Source: Bacillota bacterium
Lineage (GTDB): Bacteria > Bacillota > Clostridia > Christensenellales > Aristaeellaceae
Assembly: GCA_023404715.1 (NCBI GenBank)
Contig: JAEYAR010000108.1
Location: 48,716 to 112,715, forward strand
Reading direction: 5' to 3'
DNA: 64,000 bases
Part shown: positions 24,945-33,502 of the stretch, piece by piece
Position numbering within the stretch: the first letter of the stretch is position 1
How the letters are laid out: every line of letters starts with the position of its first letter
Notes under the pieces: generated by a model
The model's database searches: none
What the model was told of the DNA's origin: nothing
The model's input: only the letters and a program-made list of their open reading frames with translations
Position numbers and translations under genes: made by a program

Positions 24945-25835
24945 ATGCTGAAACGCATGTCCACGGGCGACCGGGTCTTCTACGTCGTCAACTACTGCCT
25001 GCTGGCGCTCTTTGCCGTGTGCATCGTGTTGCCCATCTTCTGCGTGGTGATGAACTCGTTCGTCAGCGAGGCGGAAATTGCACGCCGCGGCGCATTTATC
25101 ATCGTACCTGAGCAGTGGGATTTTACCTCTTATAAAATGCTCTGGTCCAGCCGCACGAACATCATCCGCGCCTACGAGAACACGCTGTTTCGCGTGATCG
25201 TAGGTACGGCGTTGAACCTGATGTTTACCATTGCGTTAGCCTATCCACTGGCCAAGCGCGACTTGAAAGGGCGCACGTTTTTCAACGCGGTGGTCTTCTT
25301 CACCATGATCTTTGGCGGCGGTATGGTGCCAACCTATATGGTGGTCAAATGGACGGGGCTCATGAACTCGCTTTGGGCGCTGATCGTTCCCTCACTGATC
25401 AACACCTGGAACATGTTCATGATGCGCAACTTTTTCTATGCGATCCCTGAGAGCATGATCGAGAGCGCACAGTTGGACGGCGCCAATCCCCTTCAGGTTC
25501 TTACGCGCATTGTGCTGCCCTGTTCACTGGCCTCCATCGCTACGATCGGCCTCTTTTACGCGGTGGGCCACTGGAACGCTTGGTTCGACGCGGTGCTTTA
25601 CTTGACGGACAACAAGCTGCTACCCATGCAGAACATCCTGCGCAATATCGTCTCGTCGGCCAACCTGAGCGATCTGGACGCGACGGCAATGATGTCGGCG
25701 GACTACGTGAAGCCGCCTGCGGAGTCGCTCAAATCAGCGACGATCATCGTCAGCACCGTACCGATCTTGATCGTCTATCCGTTCATCCAGAAGTACTTTG
25801 TCCGGGGCGTCATGGTCGGCTCGGTCAAGGGTTAA
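24945..25835 (+). CDS. ABC transporter permease, LplC/YtcP type
   Basis: The frame is open well into the upstream gene, but the real start is the ATG at 24945 (MLKRMSTGDRVF), two bases after the LplB stop; the earlier part is an out-of-frame reading of that gene. The 296-residue product has six helices. IFGGGMVPTYMVVKWTGL and the EAA loop MIESAQLDGANPLQVLTRI mark it as the YtcP partner. Its VRGVMVGSVKG C-terminus is typical. nanA begins 15 bases later. Confidence 0.92.
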   Translation: MLKRMSTGDRVFYVVNYCLLALFAVCIVLPIFCVVMNSFVSEAEIARRGAFIIVPEQWDFTSYKMLWSSRTNIIRAYENTLFRVIVGTALNLMFTIALAYPLAKRDLKGRTFFNAVVFFTMIFGGGMVPTYMVVKWTGLMNSLWALIVPSLINTWNMFMMRNFFYAIPESMIESAQLDGANPLQVLTRIVLPCSLASIATIGLFYAVGHWNAWFDAVLYLTDNKLLPMQNILRNIVSSANLSDLDATAMMSADYVKPPAESLKSATIIVSTVPILIVYPFIQKYFVRGVMVGSVKG

Positions 25836-25850
25836 GGAGGAAGAGGAAAA

Positions 25851-26738
25851 ATGAATACGTTTGACGGCATCTATCCCGCTCTGCTCACCCCGTTTGACGG
25901 AATGGGGGAGATCAACCACAGTGCGCTGCGAGCGCTGGTGCGGCTAAACCTGAAGAAAGGCGTGCAGGGCTTTTACGTCGGCGGCAGCACGGCTGAAGCT
26001 TTCCTGCTGACGTTGGAACAGCGTAAGGCGCTGCTGGAGACGGTCGTCGACGAGACGGCCGGCAGGGCGAAGGTCATCGCCCACGTCGGCACGATCTCGC
26101 AGCGCGACGCCGTAGATCTCGCGCGCCACGCAAACGACTGCGGCGCGGACGCGATCAGTTCCATTCCGCCTTTCTACTATGGCTTTCCCTTCGAATGCAT
26201 TGAGCGCTACTACTTTGCGCTGGCAGATGCGTCTCGTGTACCCGTAGTCGTCTATCATTTTCCGGCGAACTCTGGCGTGCAGCTGACCGTGGAGCACGTG
26301 CGCCGGTTTTTGAGGGACGAACGCTTCCTGGGGATCAAGTTTACCAGCAACGATCTGTTCATGCTTTCGCAGATCAAGCAGATCCGTGAGGACGTAGTAG
26401 TGTTCAACGGATATGACGAGATTTTTCTCTCCGGCCTGGCGGCAGGAGCGGACGGCGGCATCGGCAGCACCTACAACTTCATGGCCGAAAAGTTCCTCGG
26501 CATCAAGGCGGCGTTTGATCGGGGTGACATTGCCGAAGCGCAGCGGATACAGACCGAGGCGAACCATATCATAGAGGTTCTCTGCAAGTTGGGCGTCATG
26601 CCGGCGGAGAAAGCGGCACTTACGTTGATGGGCATCGATATGGGGCAGTGCCTGCCGCCTTTTCAACAGCTGGAGGCGGAGGAAATCGATTTCCTGCGTT
26701 TAGCGCTGCTCGAGAACGGCTGCAGACTGGAGGGTTAA
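25851..26738 (+). CDS. nanA: N-acetylneuraminate lyase
   Basis: Class I aldolase that splits N-acetylneuraminate into N-acetylmannosamine and pyruvate. The 295-residue TIM barrel has GGSTAEAFLLTLEQRK (residues 43-58), the catalytic tyrosine in VVYHFPANSGVQ, the Schiff-base lysine in GIKFTSND near residue 164, and FNGYDEIFLSGLAAGADGG, which is diagnostic for NanA against dihydrodipicolinate synthase. AAGGAGG precedes the ATG. It is the enzyme that gives the operon its likely substrate. NanE and NanK, needed for the next steps, are not in the window. Confidence 0.94.
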   Translation: MNTFDGIYPALLTPFDGMGEINHSALRALVRLNLKKGVQGFYVGGSTAEAFLLTLEQRKALLETVVDETAGRAKVIAHVGTISQRDAVDLARHANDCGADAISSIPPFYYGFPFECIERYYFALADASRVPVVVYHFPANSGVQLTVEHVRRFLRDERFLGIKFTSNDLFMLSQIKQIREDVVVFNGYDEIFLSGLAAGADGGIGSTYNFMAEKFLGIKAAFDRGDIAEAQRIQTEANHIIEVLCKLGVMPAEKAALTLMGIDMGQCLPPFQQLEAEEIDFLRLALLENGCRLEG

Positions 26739-26740
26739 GG

Positions 26741-27820
26741 ATGGACAGACAGACGCTTTTTCGCGCGGGAGAAAAAGGATTTGCTTCCTACCGCATTCCG
26801 TCGATCGTCGCGCTGAATCAGCGCCGCGTCGTCGCCTTTTGTGAGGGACGGCGGGACGGAGAGGGAGACGCGGGCGCAATCGCGATCGTCGCTCGCATCA
26901 GTCTCGACGGCGGTTACACCTGGGGAGAACAGTTTGTGGTGGCGAGCGACGGGGAGAACACCGTCGGCAACCCTACGCCCGTCTACGACCGCGAAACGGG
27001 CGCGCTCATCCTGATGTGCGACGGCAATTTGAAGACGGGCGACGAGGCCGAGATCCTGCGCGGAAAAGCTCCGCGCACGGTCCTGTGCATTAAAAGCCTC
27101 GACCTGGGGCGCACATGGACTCCCATCCGTGACCTGACGCCACAGCTCAAACGGCCGAACTGGACATGGTATGCCATGGGTCCCTGCCACGCGGTACAAC
27201 TGAGCAGCGGACGCCTGCTCGTCCCCTGCAACCACGCAGTGCTGGAGCCGGGCGAGACTGGCGCGGGACGCTATATTTCGCATACGGTATTTTCGGACGA
27301 TCATGGGGACACTTGGCAAATCGGTGCGGATGTAGGGCTGTATACCAACGAGTGCTCCTTGGCCGAGCTGCCAGACGGGCGTGTATACTTTAACATGCGC
27401 AGCTATCACGGCCGGGGTTGTCGTGCGGTCGCCTATTCGCAGGATGGCGGCGTCACATGGGGCCCCATCCGATGGGACGCTGCCCTGCCCGATCCGGTGT
27501 GCCAGGGCAGCGTGCTCTCCTGCAGGCTGCATGGCGGCGCGCAGGCGCTGGCCTTTTCCAATGCCGCGGATACGGCGCGGCGCGTGCGGCTTACCCTGCG
27601 CCTGAGCTTGGATGGCGGCGGGAGCTGGGCGGCTAGCCGCGTGCTGCATGAGGGACCGGCAGCGTACAGCGACATCGCTCAACTGCCGGACGGCAACATA
27701 GCATGCCTGTACGAGTGCGGCGAAGAGCGGCCTTATGAACGGATCGATATTCAGTACCTATCGCCGAACGAGCTGCTAAAGGGATGCGGGGAGGATACGG
27801 CATGTTCGAAGCCTATGTAA
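26741..27820 (+). CDS. Sialidase (BNR-repeat exo-alpha-sialidase), no signal peptide
   Basis: I start at the ATG at 26741, two bases after the nanA stop and 8 bases after GGAGG. The 359-residue protein is a six-bladed sialidase fold. YRIPSI near residue 17 is the (F/Y)RIP motif with the first catalytic arginine, and Asp-boxes appear as SLDGGYTWG, SDDHGDTWQ, SQDGGVTWG and SLDGGGSWA. The nucleophile tyrosine/glutamate region lies in the C-terminal third (YSDIAQLPDGNIACLYE). There is no signal sequence, so the enzyme acts inside the cell on imported sialosides. It overlaps the next gene by 19 bases. Confidence 0.9.
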   Translation: MDRQTLFRAGEKGFASYRIPSIVALNQRRVVAFCEGRRDGEGDAGAIAIVARISLDGGYTWGEQFVVASDGENTVGNPTPVYDRETGALILMCDGNLKTGDEAEILRGKAPRTVLCIKSLDLGRTWTPIRDLTPQLKRPNWTWYAMGPCHAVQLSSGRLLVPCNHAVLEPGETGAGRYISHTVFSDDHGDTWQIGADVGLYTNECSLAELPDGRVYFNMRSYHGRGCRAVAYSQDGGVTWGPIRWDAALPDPVCQGSVLSCRLHGGAQALAFSNAADTARRVRLTLRLSLDGGGSWAASRVLHEGPAAYSDIAQLPDGNIACLYECGEERPYERIDIQYLSPNELLKGCGEDTACSKPM

Positions 27821-28821
27821 CGGAACTTGGCAACACCAATTGCGCGCTGTTGCGCGGGCTGGACGGCCATCTTCGCCTGCTTGGCGCGGATACGCGGCGC
27901 ATTAGCACGGACGGGGGTCGTACATGGCACGACGATACGCCAGCGCGCGTACCGGGAAGGACGAGTACGGCCCTGCGCATGCTGGACGGTAGATTGATGC
28001 TATGCGTCTGGGATCCGGAGCCCGCGATGTTGACCAATACCCGGCTCGGCGGGACGACGTACTCCATCGCCTTTTCTGAAGACGAGGGGGCGACGTTCAG
28101 CCGTCGCTATGCGCTCACGCCCGAGATAGGTTGTTTTTATGTGATGAATGACCGCTTTTTGCGCCTTGCCAGCGGCAGGATTCTGCTTGCCATTTGCCGC
28201 CACCCCGACGACCGCCTCGACCAAGCGCTGGAAACCTGCGGCATGGTGACGACCGCCTATTCGGATGACGAGGGGGAGACGTGGCGCTTCGGCGAATGGC
28301 ATGACGGTAATTATCAAGAGCCGATGGCCGTAGAGGCACAAGACGGCACGCTTCTGATGTTCATGCGTTCCCATCGGGGCTATCTGTCCGTCAGCCGCAG
28401 TGCAGACCTGGGTGAGCACTGGTCCGCGCCGGCGTGCACCTCCATACGCATGCCCTGTGCCCCCTTTGCGGTCAAACGCGATCCTTATTCAGGTTACATC
28501 TTTCTGGTATGGGACGACAGCTTTCCGGCCAAGAAGTTTCAATACCCGAGAACGCCCCTGCGCATGGCGGTGAGCCGTGACAACGGACGGACGTTTGCGC
28601 GCGTATGCGAGTTGGAAGGCGATCCGGACTGCAGCTACGGGTATCCTTGCATGCTTTTTGAAAAGGATGAAATCTTCGTAAGCTATTATGAAAACGCGTA
28701 TGGCCGAGAGTTTTGTCGGGCGCAGCATCGCGTTAAGCTAAAAGTTTTTCAAAGAAGCGAGCTGCAGGTAGAGGAAACCGTATGCAAACCGCTTTTTGCG
28801 AAAGAGGAGGTTTCGCTATGA
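27802..28821 (+). CDS. BNR-repeat/sialidase-fold protein
   Basis: I start at the ATG at 27802, where GGGGAGG lies 9 bases upstream; it overlaps the sialidase gene by 19 bases. The 339-residue product has repeated Asp-boxes (STDGGRTWH, SEDEGATFS, SDDEGETWR, SRDNGRTFA) of a beta-propeller but no clear RIP motif near its start. It may be a non-canonical glycoside hydrolase or lyase of the sialidase clan rather than a true sialidase. No signal peptide, so cytoplasmic. It overlaps the FAH-family gene by 3 bases (28819-28821). Confidence 0.8.
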   Translation: MFEAYVTELGNTNCALLRGLDGHLRLLGADTRRISTDGGRTWHDDTPARVPGRTSTALRMLDGRLMLCVWDPEPAMLTNTRLGGTTYSIAFSEDEGATFSRRYALTPEIGCFYVMNDRFLRLASGRILLAICRHPDDRLDQALETCGMVTTAYSDDEGETWRFGEWHDGNYQEPMAVEAQDGTLLMFMRSHRGYLSVSRSADLGEHWSAPACTSIRMPCAPFAVKRDPYSGYIFLVWDDSFPAKKFQYPRTPLRMAVSRDNGRTFARVCELEGDPDCSYGYPCMLFEKDEIFVSYYENAYGREFCRAQHRVKLKVFQRSELQVEETVCKPLFAKEEVSL

Positions 28822-29468
28822 GGCTAGCAACCTGCGAAATCGATGGAAAGGAGCGCTGGGGCATCGTCTTGCGCCATCCGATTCGGGATGAGGACTGGAT
28901 ATTCTATCCGCAGGATTGCGAGGAGGTCTTCATGGCCTGCGCAGCCAACCGAACAAACGGCATGTACGGCGCGCTGCGTCGCTTTGCCCCAAAAGGCGAG
29001 GGGAACGCCCATGAGTGGCCGAAAACGCTACGGGACTTCCTCGCGCTCGGGGAGGCGGGGATGGAGGCGCTTCGCGCGCTGGAAAGGCATCTGTGCGTCT
29101 TCCTCGCGCGCGGAGATCGCTTTGCCGCCGAGACGGCGGGCAGGCCGCTTACGCAGGTGCGGCTATGCGCCCCTATTCCAAGGCCACGATTGATGTGGGG
29201 CCTCGTACAGAACAGCCCCTCCTTTTGGCGCAAGAACCCGCAGAGGCACATCGCTAATTTTATGCCGCAGGGACATCAGCGCCCCATCGGCTCGATCATC
29301 GGAGAGGGGGGCATCTGGGAATCCGCCTGTGGATTCAATGTCGAGCTGGGCGTGATCATCGGCAAGCGAGGACGCAACATCCCCGTCGAGCAGGCTATGG
29401 AATACGTCGCGGGATACACCGTGATCATCGACGGGCAAATCAACAGCTTTTATGAACGATACTTTTAG
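28819..29468 (+). CDS. FAH-family hydrolase/isomerase, 5' part ending at an in-frame TAG
   Basis: The ATG at 28819 overlaps the upstream stop, with GAGGAGG before it. The product runs 216 residues: an N-terminal domain, then the start of a fumarylacetoacetate-hydrolase fold (NVELGVIIGKRGRNIPVEQA, then EYVAGYTVIIDGQ). TAG at 29466-29468 stops it in the middle of that domain. The frame continues uninterrupted downstream to 30623 and completes the same fold, so the two parts were one gene of about 600 codons. The codon after TAG is CAG, and CAG to TAG is a one-base change. Either a recent nonsense mutation, a sequencing error or programmed readthrough. Alone, this part is unlikely to be active. 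Confidence 0.75.
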
Positions 29469-29492
29469 CAGCCAGGCGAGACGGCGGCGCAG

Positions 29493-30623
29493 ATGCACGC
29501 GCGCTATGACGATTGGTATCTGGACGCAACCTGCTCCTGGGGCGGCAAGATGGCCAACGCACACTGCGCCGTAGGACCGTGGATCGTGACCGAAGACGAA
29601 GTGGGGGACGTGTACGACCTGCTGGTGTATACCCTGCAGGACGGCACGGTGCGAGACCGCTCGCACACCGCAGGCATGTCTATCGGTGTCGAACGCACAA
29701 TTCATTTTTACGCATCCTTCGCCACGCTCGAGCCGGGCGATATCATACACATGGGCACGATGGGAACCGACGGCATCTTTATCGCGCCGGGCACGCGCCT
29801 TGGGTCGGAATCGCGTTTTCAGGCAGAAATCGAGCGAATAGGGCGCCTTTCGGTGCGGGTGCTGGATACGGAACGCGGCGTTGACTGGCGCGAAGAGAAA
29901 GAACGGCAATTGCCTATATCGCCTGCGGAGCGCTACTATAACGTTCAAGGGCTCGACGTGCTGAAGGAGCCATGGGATGTATGTAAGGCGCGTCACGCTT
30001 TTCTGTGTTTTGGAAACTGCTGCGATAGCGAGCGAATGGAGGGCATGAAGCCTACGCCCTTTCCGCGCTTTCTGAGCGCCCCCGCCAGTTGTTTGGGGCA
30101 AGGCGGTCCCATCGCGCTGGCGCCTCGTGCCGGGCGCGTTGCGCTCGATATGCAGCTTGCCTTTGTGGTAAAAAAGCTGACCTATCGTGTGCAGCCGGCG
30201 CAAGCAGACGACTACATTCTGGGCTACTGCACCGCAGTATGCGCGACGGATCTATCCATTCGTGATCAGATTGTTGAGCCTGCGACGCCGCAGGAACGCG
30301 CTTTGAGCTGCGTCTACGGACGTTGGGGGGACGGTTATAACGTTCTGGGACCGCTCAGGAGCGCGCCTAAGAGCAGTGCCTGCGCGTTTCTGGAGATAGA
30401 AGGGATGGAGCCCGTGCAGGCAGAGATGAGCGACTATAGACATACACCGGCACAGATCCTTAGCTTCATCAGCCAAGGCATCACCCTTTTTCCGGGGGAC
30501 GTCGTGCTGTGCGGACGTTTGGGAGCACAGGTCTTCCTGTCGAAGGAGCAGCATACGCAAGGCTTACAAATTCGCGCACAAATCGACGGGCTGATGGAGG
30601 TCACCACGCGTATTTGTCATTAA
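29493..30623 (+). CDS. FAH-family hydrolase/isomerase, 3' part
   Basis: This is the in-frame continuation after the TAG. The first methionine is at 29493, but no ribosome-binding site precedes it and the frame is open from 29469, so independent translation is doubtful. It finishes the first FAH domain (GPWIVTEDEVGDVYDLLV, then ATLEPGDIIHMGTMGTDG, a metal-site and catalytic region). It then holds a second FAH-like domain (about 240-375: DDYILGYCTAVCATDLS, then FPGDVVLCGRLGAQVF). Tandem FAH domains occur in HpaG-type decarboxylase/isomerases. Its link to sialic-acid breakdown is unknown and rests only on operon membership. Confidence 0.72.
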   Translation: MHARYDDWYLDATCSWGGKMANAHCAVGPWIVTEDEVGDVYDLLVYTLQDGTVRDRSHTAGMSIGVERTIHFYASFATLEPGDIIHMGTMGTDGIFIAPGTRLGSESRFQAEIERIGRLSVRVLDTERGVDWREEKERQLPISPAERYYNVQGLDVLKEPWDVCKARHAFLCFGNCCDSERMEGMKPTPFPRFLSAPASCLGQGGPIALAPRAGRVALDMQLAFVVKKLTYRVQPAQADDYILGYCTAVCATDLSIRDQIVEPATPQERALSCVYGRWGDGYNVLGPLRSAPKSSACAFLEIEGMEPVQAEMSDYRHTPAQILSFISQGITLFPGDVVLCGRLGAQVFLSKEQHTQGLQIRAQIDGLMEVTTRICH

Positions 30624-30640
30624 GCCTCATATGCAATATA

Positions 30641-30676
30641 AGACGCCCGTCCATCGGAGAAGATGAACGGGCGTCT
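30641..30676. terminator. Bidirectional hairpin between convergent units
   Basis: AGACGCCCGT pairs with ACGGGCGTCT between the FAH gene and the DUF2871 gene. The T-runs are weak on both strands. Confidence 0.6.
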
Positions 30677-30685
30677 CATTGATAA

Positions 30686-31111
30686 TCAGGATTTGGAGGG
30701 GGAGGGGGCGAGGCTCCGCAGCATCGTAAAAAATACGATGAGGCCTACGCCCGTCATGATGTGGCCGACGCCCGCGATGCCGGAGACGGAGGCGTCCAGC
30801 GCACGGGATACGGGCACGGCCAACACCTGCAGCACGCCGCGCACGAGCAGCATCGCCGCCGTGACGCAGACGCCCGCGTTGTAAAGCCCGTAGAAGAGGC
30901 GAAACCGCTTATGCGTGAGGAGGGGCAGCGCCTTTGCGAACAGGGCGGCGACGAGGAAGAAGAGCATGCCCAGCAGGAACAGATGCGTATGCACGAGACC
31001 GAGCGATGTGCGCGCCGTGAAGCCGTTGAACTTGGTGAATTCACGGTAGAAGACGCCGCCCGCCATGGCGGCGATGGCATAAACGAAGGACGTATTGATC
31101 ATTTTTTTCAT
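30686..31111 (-). CDS. DUF2871 family membrane protein
   Basis: A 141-residue protein with four membrane helices. FYREFTKFNGFTARTSLGLVH (split here near residues 22-41) with the conserved HTHLFLLGM is the DUF2871 signature; the paired histidines could bind a metal or heme, but no function is established. GGAGG lies 9 bases before the ATG. It is the last gene of the TetR unit, 27 bases after the preceding membrane protein gene. Confidence 0.85.
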   Translation of the reverse strand: MKKMINTSFVYAIAAMAGGVFYREFTKFNGFTARTSLGLVHTHLFLLGMLFFLVAALFAKALPLLTHKRFRLFYGLYNAGVCVTAAMLLVRGVLQVLAVPVSRALDASVSGIAGVGHIMTGVGLIVFFTMLRSLAPSPSKS

Positions 31112-31138
31112 CAGGGGTTCCTCCTTATAATGTGGCTT

Positions 31139-31807
31139 TTATGATTCTGAACGGACGGCTCTGCGCATGTCCTGATAGCCCATGATCACGATCCAGACAT
31201 ATGCGATCGTCTTGGGAATCATGAGCACGCCGACCGGCGGGAAGACGCCGGAGAACAGGACGACCGGGATGTACAGCGCGAAGCTGAGCGTGATGGCCAG
31301 GGCCATGTGGCGGAATGCGCGGTCCCCCTTGGCGCGGGTTTCCTTGTAGAACAGGTAGATGATCAGCCCGCCGAGGAGCGCGAACGGCACGTTGCGCAGG
31401 ATGCCGAACGCGAGCGGTTGGCGGTAAGCGAGCCAATCGTTCTGGGGGAGCAGGCAGAGCAGCACGCGCAAGGCGGCCAGCGCATAGATGGAGACCGTCA
31501 CGTTCTTTTCCTTCTTGTCGTAGCGCAGGCAATAGACGTGGTAAAGCAGCACGTAGAAGACCGTCATCGTAATCGACGTGATGAATTTGCCCGTGCCCAG
31601 GGCGGCGGCGTGTGCCTCCAGGCCGGTTGTGCACAGCGCTATAGCGCGCGGCACCAGGTGGAACGAATCGCCCAGGCCGAGGATGACGGCCATGAGCCCG
31701 AAGAGCCGATGCTCGCGCTTTTTGCCGCCCTTGAGCATGAGGACGCCGAGGGTGACGACGCCGATGAGATAGACGGCGTCAAAGAGGGTTTCCATGATAG
31801 CTTGCAT
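31139..31807 (-). CDS. Seven-helix membrane protein of unknown function
   Basis: The 222-residue product is mostly hydrophobic, with about six or seven helices and short loops (LFDAVYLIGVVTLGVLML first). A conserved-looking FHLVPRAIAL and WIVIMGYQDMRR near the end are the main polar features. I do not recognise the family with confidence. It lies 6 bases after the TetR gene and 27 before the DUF2871 gene, so the three form one regulated unit. Confidence 0.75.
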   Translation of the reverse strand: MQAIMETLFDAVYLIGVVTLGVLMLKGGKKREHRLFGLMAVILGLGDSFHLVPRAIALCTTGLEAHAAALGTGKFITSITMTVFYVLLYHVYCLRYDKKEKNVTVSIYALAALRVLLCLLPQNDWLAYRQPLAFGILRNVPFALLGGLIIYLFYKETRAKGDRAFRHMALAITLSFALYIPVVLFSGVFPPVGVLMIPKTIAYVWIVIMGYQDMRRAVRSES

Positions 31808-31813
31808 TGTAGG

Positions 31814-32401
31814 TCAGTCTCCTTTTGTCGTTTGATTTTGCGGGTAGAGCGCCTTGCCGACGAGATGCAGCAGGGCTGCGCAATCCGGTTTGCCCGCCTT
31901 GAGGCGGGCGAACATCGTGAAAAGCGCGTGTTCACACAGGGCTTTGGGCGTAAACCCGCCGGCGAAGGCGGCGGGATCGACGGCGTCGTCCTGGACGAGC
32001 GCCTGCAAAAGCCCCGCTTCCATATGGGCGTAGTACTTGCGCTCGAGCGTGAGACCCAGCGCGCGTTGCTCGTCCGTTAGCGAGGCCATGCGCAGCAGCA
32101 GGCCGGAGCGAAACTGCTGTACGCGCGCATAGAGCGCGGCGTACAGGTCTTGCAGATAGCGGGTAAACCGCTGGCGGGGCGGCGGCGCGCAGATCGTCCC
32201 GTGCAGCATGGTACGCCAGAAATGCTCGATCACGCCCACGACCAGCTCGGACTTGGAGGAAAAGTAGTTGTAAACGGTGCCCACGGCCACGCCGCATTCG
32301 GCGGCGAGGCGGCGGATGGACAACGCCTCAAACCCTTCTTCGCTCACGATGCGCTCAGCGGCGCCTAGCAGCGCTTCGCGCGATACGGCTGCATGGTTCA
32401 T
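31814..32401 (-). CDS. TetR family transcriptional regulator
   Basis: The 195-residue protein has a TetR helix-turn-helix at residues 8-55: AAERIVSEEGFEALSIRRLA, then GVAVGTVYNYFSSKSEL. The C-terminal ligand domain is divergent. It is the first gene of a three-gene unit with two membrane proteins. Tandem TGAACNNNNTTCA palindromes overlap its promoter, indicating autoregulation. Confidence 0.93.
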   Translation of the reverse strand: MNHAAVSREALLGAAERIVSEEGFEALSIRRLAAECGVAVGTVYNYFSSKSELVVGVIEHFWRTMLHGTICAPPPRQRFTRYLQDLYAALYARVQQFRSGLLLRMASLTDEQRALGLTLERKYYAHMEAGLLQALVQDDAVDPAAFAGGFTPKALCEHALFTMFARLKAGKPDCAALLHLVGKALYPQNQTTKGD

Positions 32402-32418
32402 GGAATCGCCTCCGAAAA

Positions 32419-32446
32419 TGAACGTTGTTCATATGAATGGTGTTCA
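32419..32446. promoter_or_regulatory. Tandem TetR operators
   Basis: TGAACGTTGTTCA (32419-32431) and TGAATGGTGTTCA (32434-32446), two bases apart. The outer flanks AAAATGAAC and GTTCATTTT (32416-32450) form a larger inverted repeat. They cover the region from -10 to the ribosome-binding site. Confidence 0.75.
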
Positions 32447-32474
32447 TTTTACTGCATCCCTCTGCTTCTGTCAA
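32446..32474 (-). promoter_or_regulatory. Promoter of the TetR unit
   Basis: On the minus strand TTGACA, 17 bases, TAAAAT. Confidence 0.72.
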
Positions 32475-32480
32475 GCGAAA

Positions 32481-32508
32481 AAAGAAAAACCCGCGAAAAA
32501 ATCGCGGG
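32481..32508 (-). terminator. Terminator of the HD-domain gene
   Basis: On the minus strand CCCGCG ATTTTTT CGCGGG followed by TTTTTC, about 20 bases after the stop codon. Confidence 0.8.
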
Positions 32509-32527
32509 CACGACGAGGTGGGAAAGG

Positions 32528-33112
32528 TCAGCCTTCGATGCGGCTCATCGCCTCGTGAATGGCGGCTTCGTCAAGCTTCATATGTTCGAGGGTATCAAAG
32601 AGCAACTTGTCCAGCTCCCAGCCGAGCAAGGCCGCGCCGTTTGAGATGACCTCGCGCGAGCAACCGGCGGCGAAAGCGGGGGATTTGAACTTCTTGCGCA
32701 GGCTCTTGAGCTCCATATCCTGTATGCTGCCGGAAGGACGCATCTTCCCCGCCGCGCCGATGAGGCCTGTCAGCTCGTCCGCCGCGTAAAGCACCTTTTC
32801 CATCTCGTGCTCGGGGCGGATGTCCGACACCAGGCCGTAGCCGTGGCTGGCGGTAGCCCGCACGATGCGCTCGTCGACGCCGCGCTCGCGCAGGATCTCC
32901 TGGCATTTCTGGCAGTGCTCTTGCGGATAGCGCTCGAAATCGATGTCGTGCAGCAAGCCGACGATACCCCAAAAATCCCGCTCGTCGCCATAGCCGAGAG
33001 CGTCCGCATATCGGGCCATGACCGCGGCCACGGTGATCGCATGACGCAGGTGGAAGGGCTCCTGATTGTATTCCCGAAGCAACGAAAACGCGCTTTCGTA
33101 CGTCAAATCCAT
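32528..33112 (-). CDS. HD-domain phosphohydrolase
   Basis: I start at the ATG at 33112 (MDLTYESAF), with CAGGAGG 8 bases before. The 194-residue protein carries the HD motif in LLHDIDFERYPQEHCQKC near residues 53-70, preceded by a metal-ligand histidine in LRHAITVAAVMARYA. A second histidine is in TASHGYGL and an aspartate in YAADELTGLIG. This is the small stand-alone HD family often annotated as hydrolases with unknown phosphoester substrate. Transcribed alone with its own terminator. Confidence 0.88.
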   Translation of the reverse strand: MDLTYESAFSLLREYNQEPFHLRHAITVAAVMARYADALGYGDERDFWGIVGLLHDIDFERYPQEHCQKCQEILRERGVDERIVRATASHGYGLVSDIRPEHEMEKVLYAADELTGLIGAAGKMRPSGSIQDMELKSLRKKFKSPAFAAGCSREVISNGAALLGWELDKLLFDTLEHMKLDEAAIHEAMSRIEG

Positions 33113-33214
33113 GAGGGGACCTCCTGTTTTTGTTTGCAGGATACCAGCCCCGGGCGCATTTGTCAAGCGAGATTTTGCACAGGAAATATGCGGATGAAAA
33201 TACGTCCGAGGCTG

Positions 33215-33243
33215 TTGCGAATTGAAAAGGCATATACTATAAT
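33215..33243 (+). promoter_or_regulatory. Promoter of the 33.3-34.9 kb unit
   Basis: TTGCGA, 17 bases, TATAAT, 59 bases before the first ATG. Confidence 0.68.
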
Positions 33244-33301
33244 GAAAACATGGAACCCGACCGCTCACTCCGGCTGGGGCCGGAAAGACAGGAGAATCGA
33301 T

Positions 33302-33502
33302 ATGAAGCTTCTATACCGCCTGTTCATGCTCTTCATGGCGTTGCTGCTCGCGGCGGGGCTCTACCTCACCGTCGCGGGCGCGCGTGAACATCAAAACAGG
33401 CCGCTGATCCCCCGGGGCGGCGGCGTGACGGCCTGCGCCGAAAGCATCGAACCGTTCAACCGGACGGCTTTGGGAGGCGCGCATGATGCTCCGCTCGTTT
33501 AA
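33302..33502 (+). CDS. Small exported or membrane protein
   Basis: A 66-residue product starting at 33302 behind ACAGGAGA. Residues 1-27 are a hydrophobic signal or anchor (MKLLYRLFMLFMALLLAAGL), followed by a short soluble tail with one cysteine. It overlaps the acetyltransferase gene by 20 bases and uses the same promoter. The frame also reads open upstream, but only this start has a promoter, ribosome-binding site and signal. No recognised family. Confidence 0.6.
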   Translation: MKLLYRLFMLFMALLLAAGLYLTVAGAREHQNRPLIPRGGGVTACAESIEPFNRTALGGAHDAPLV

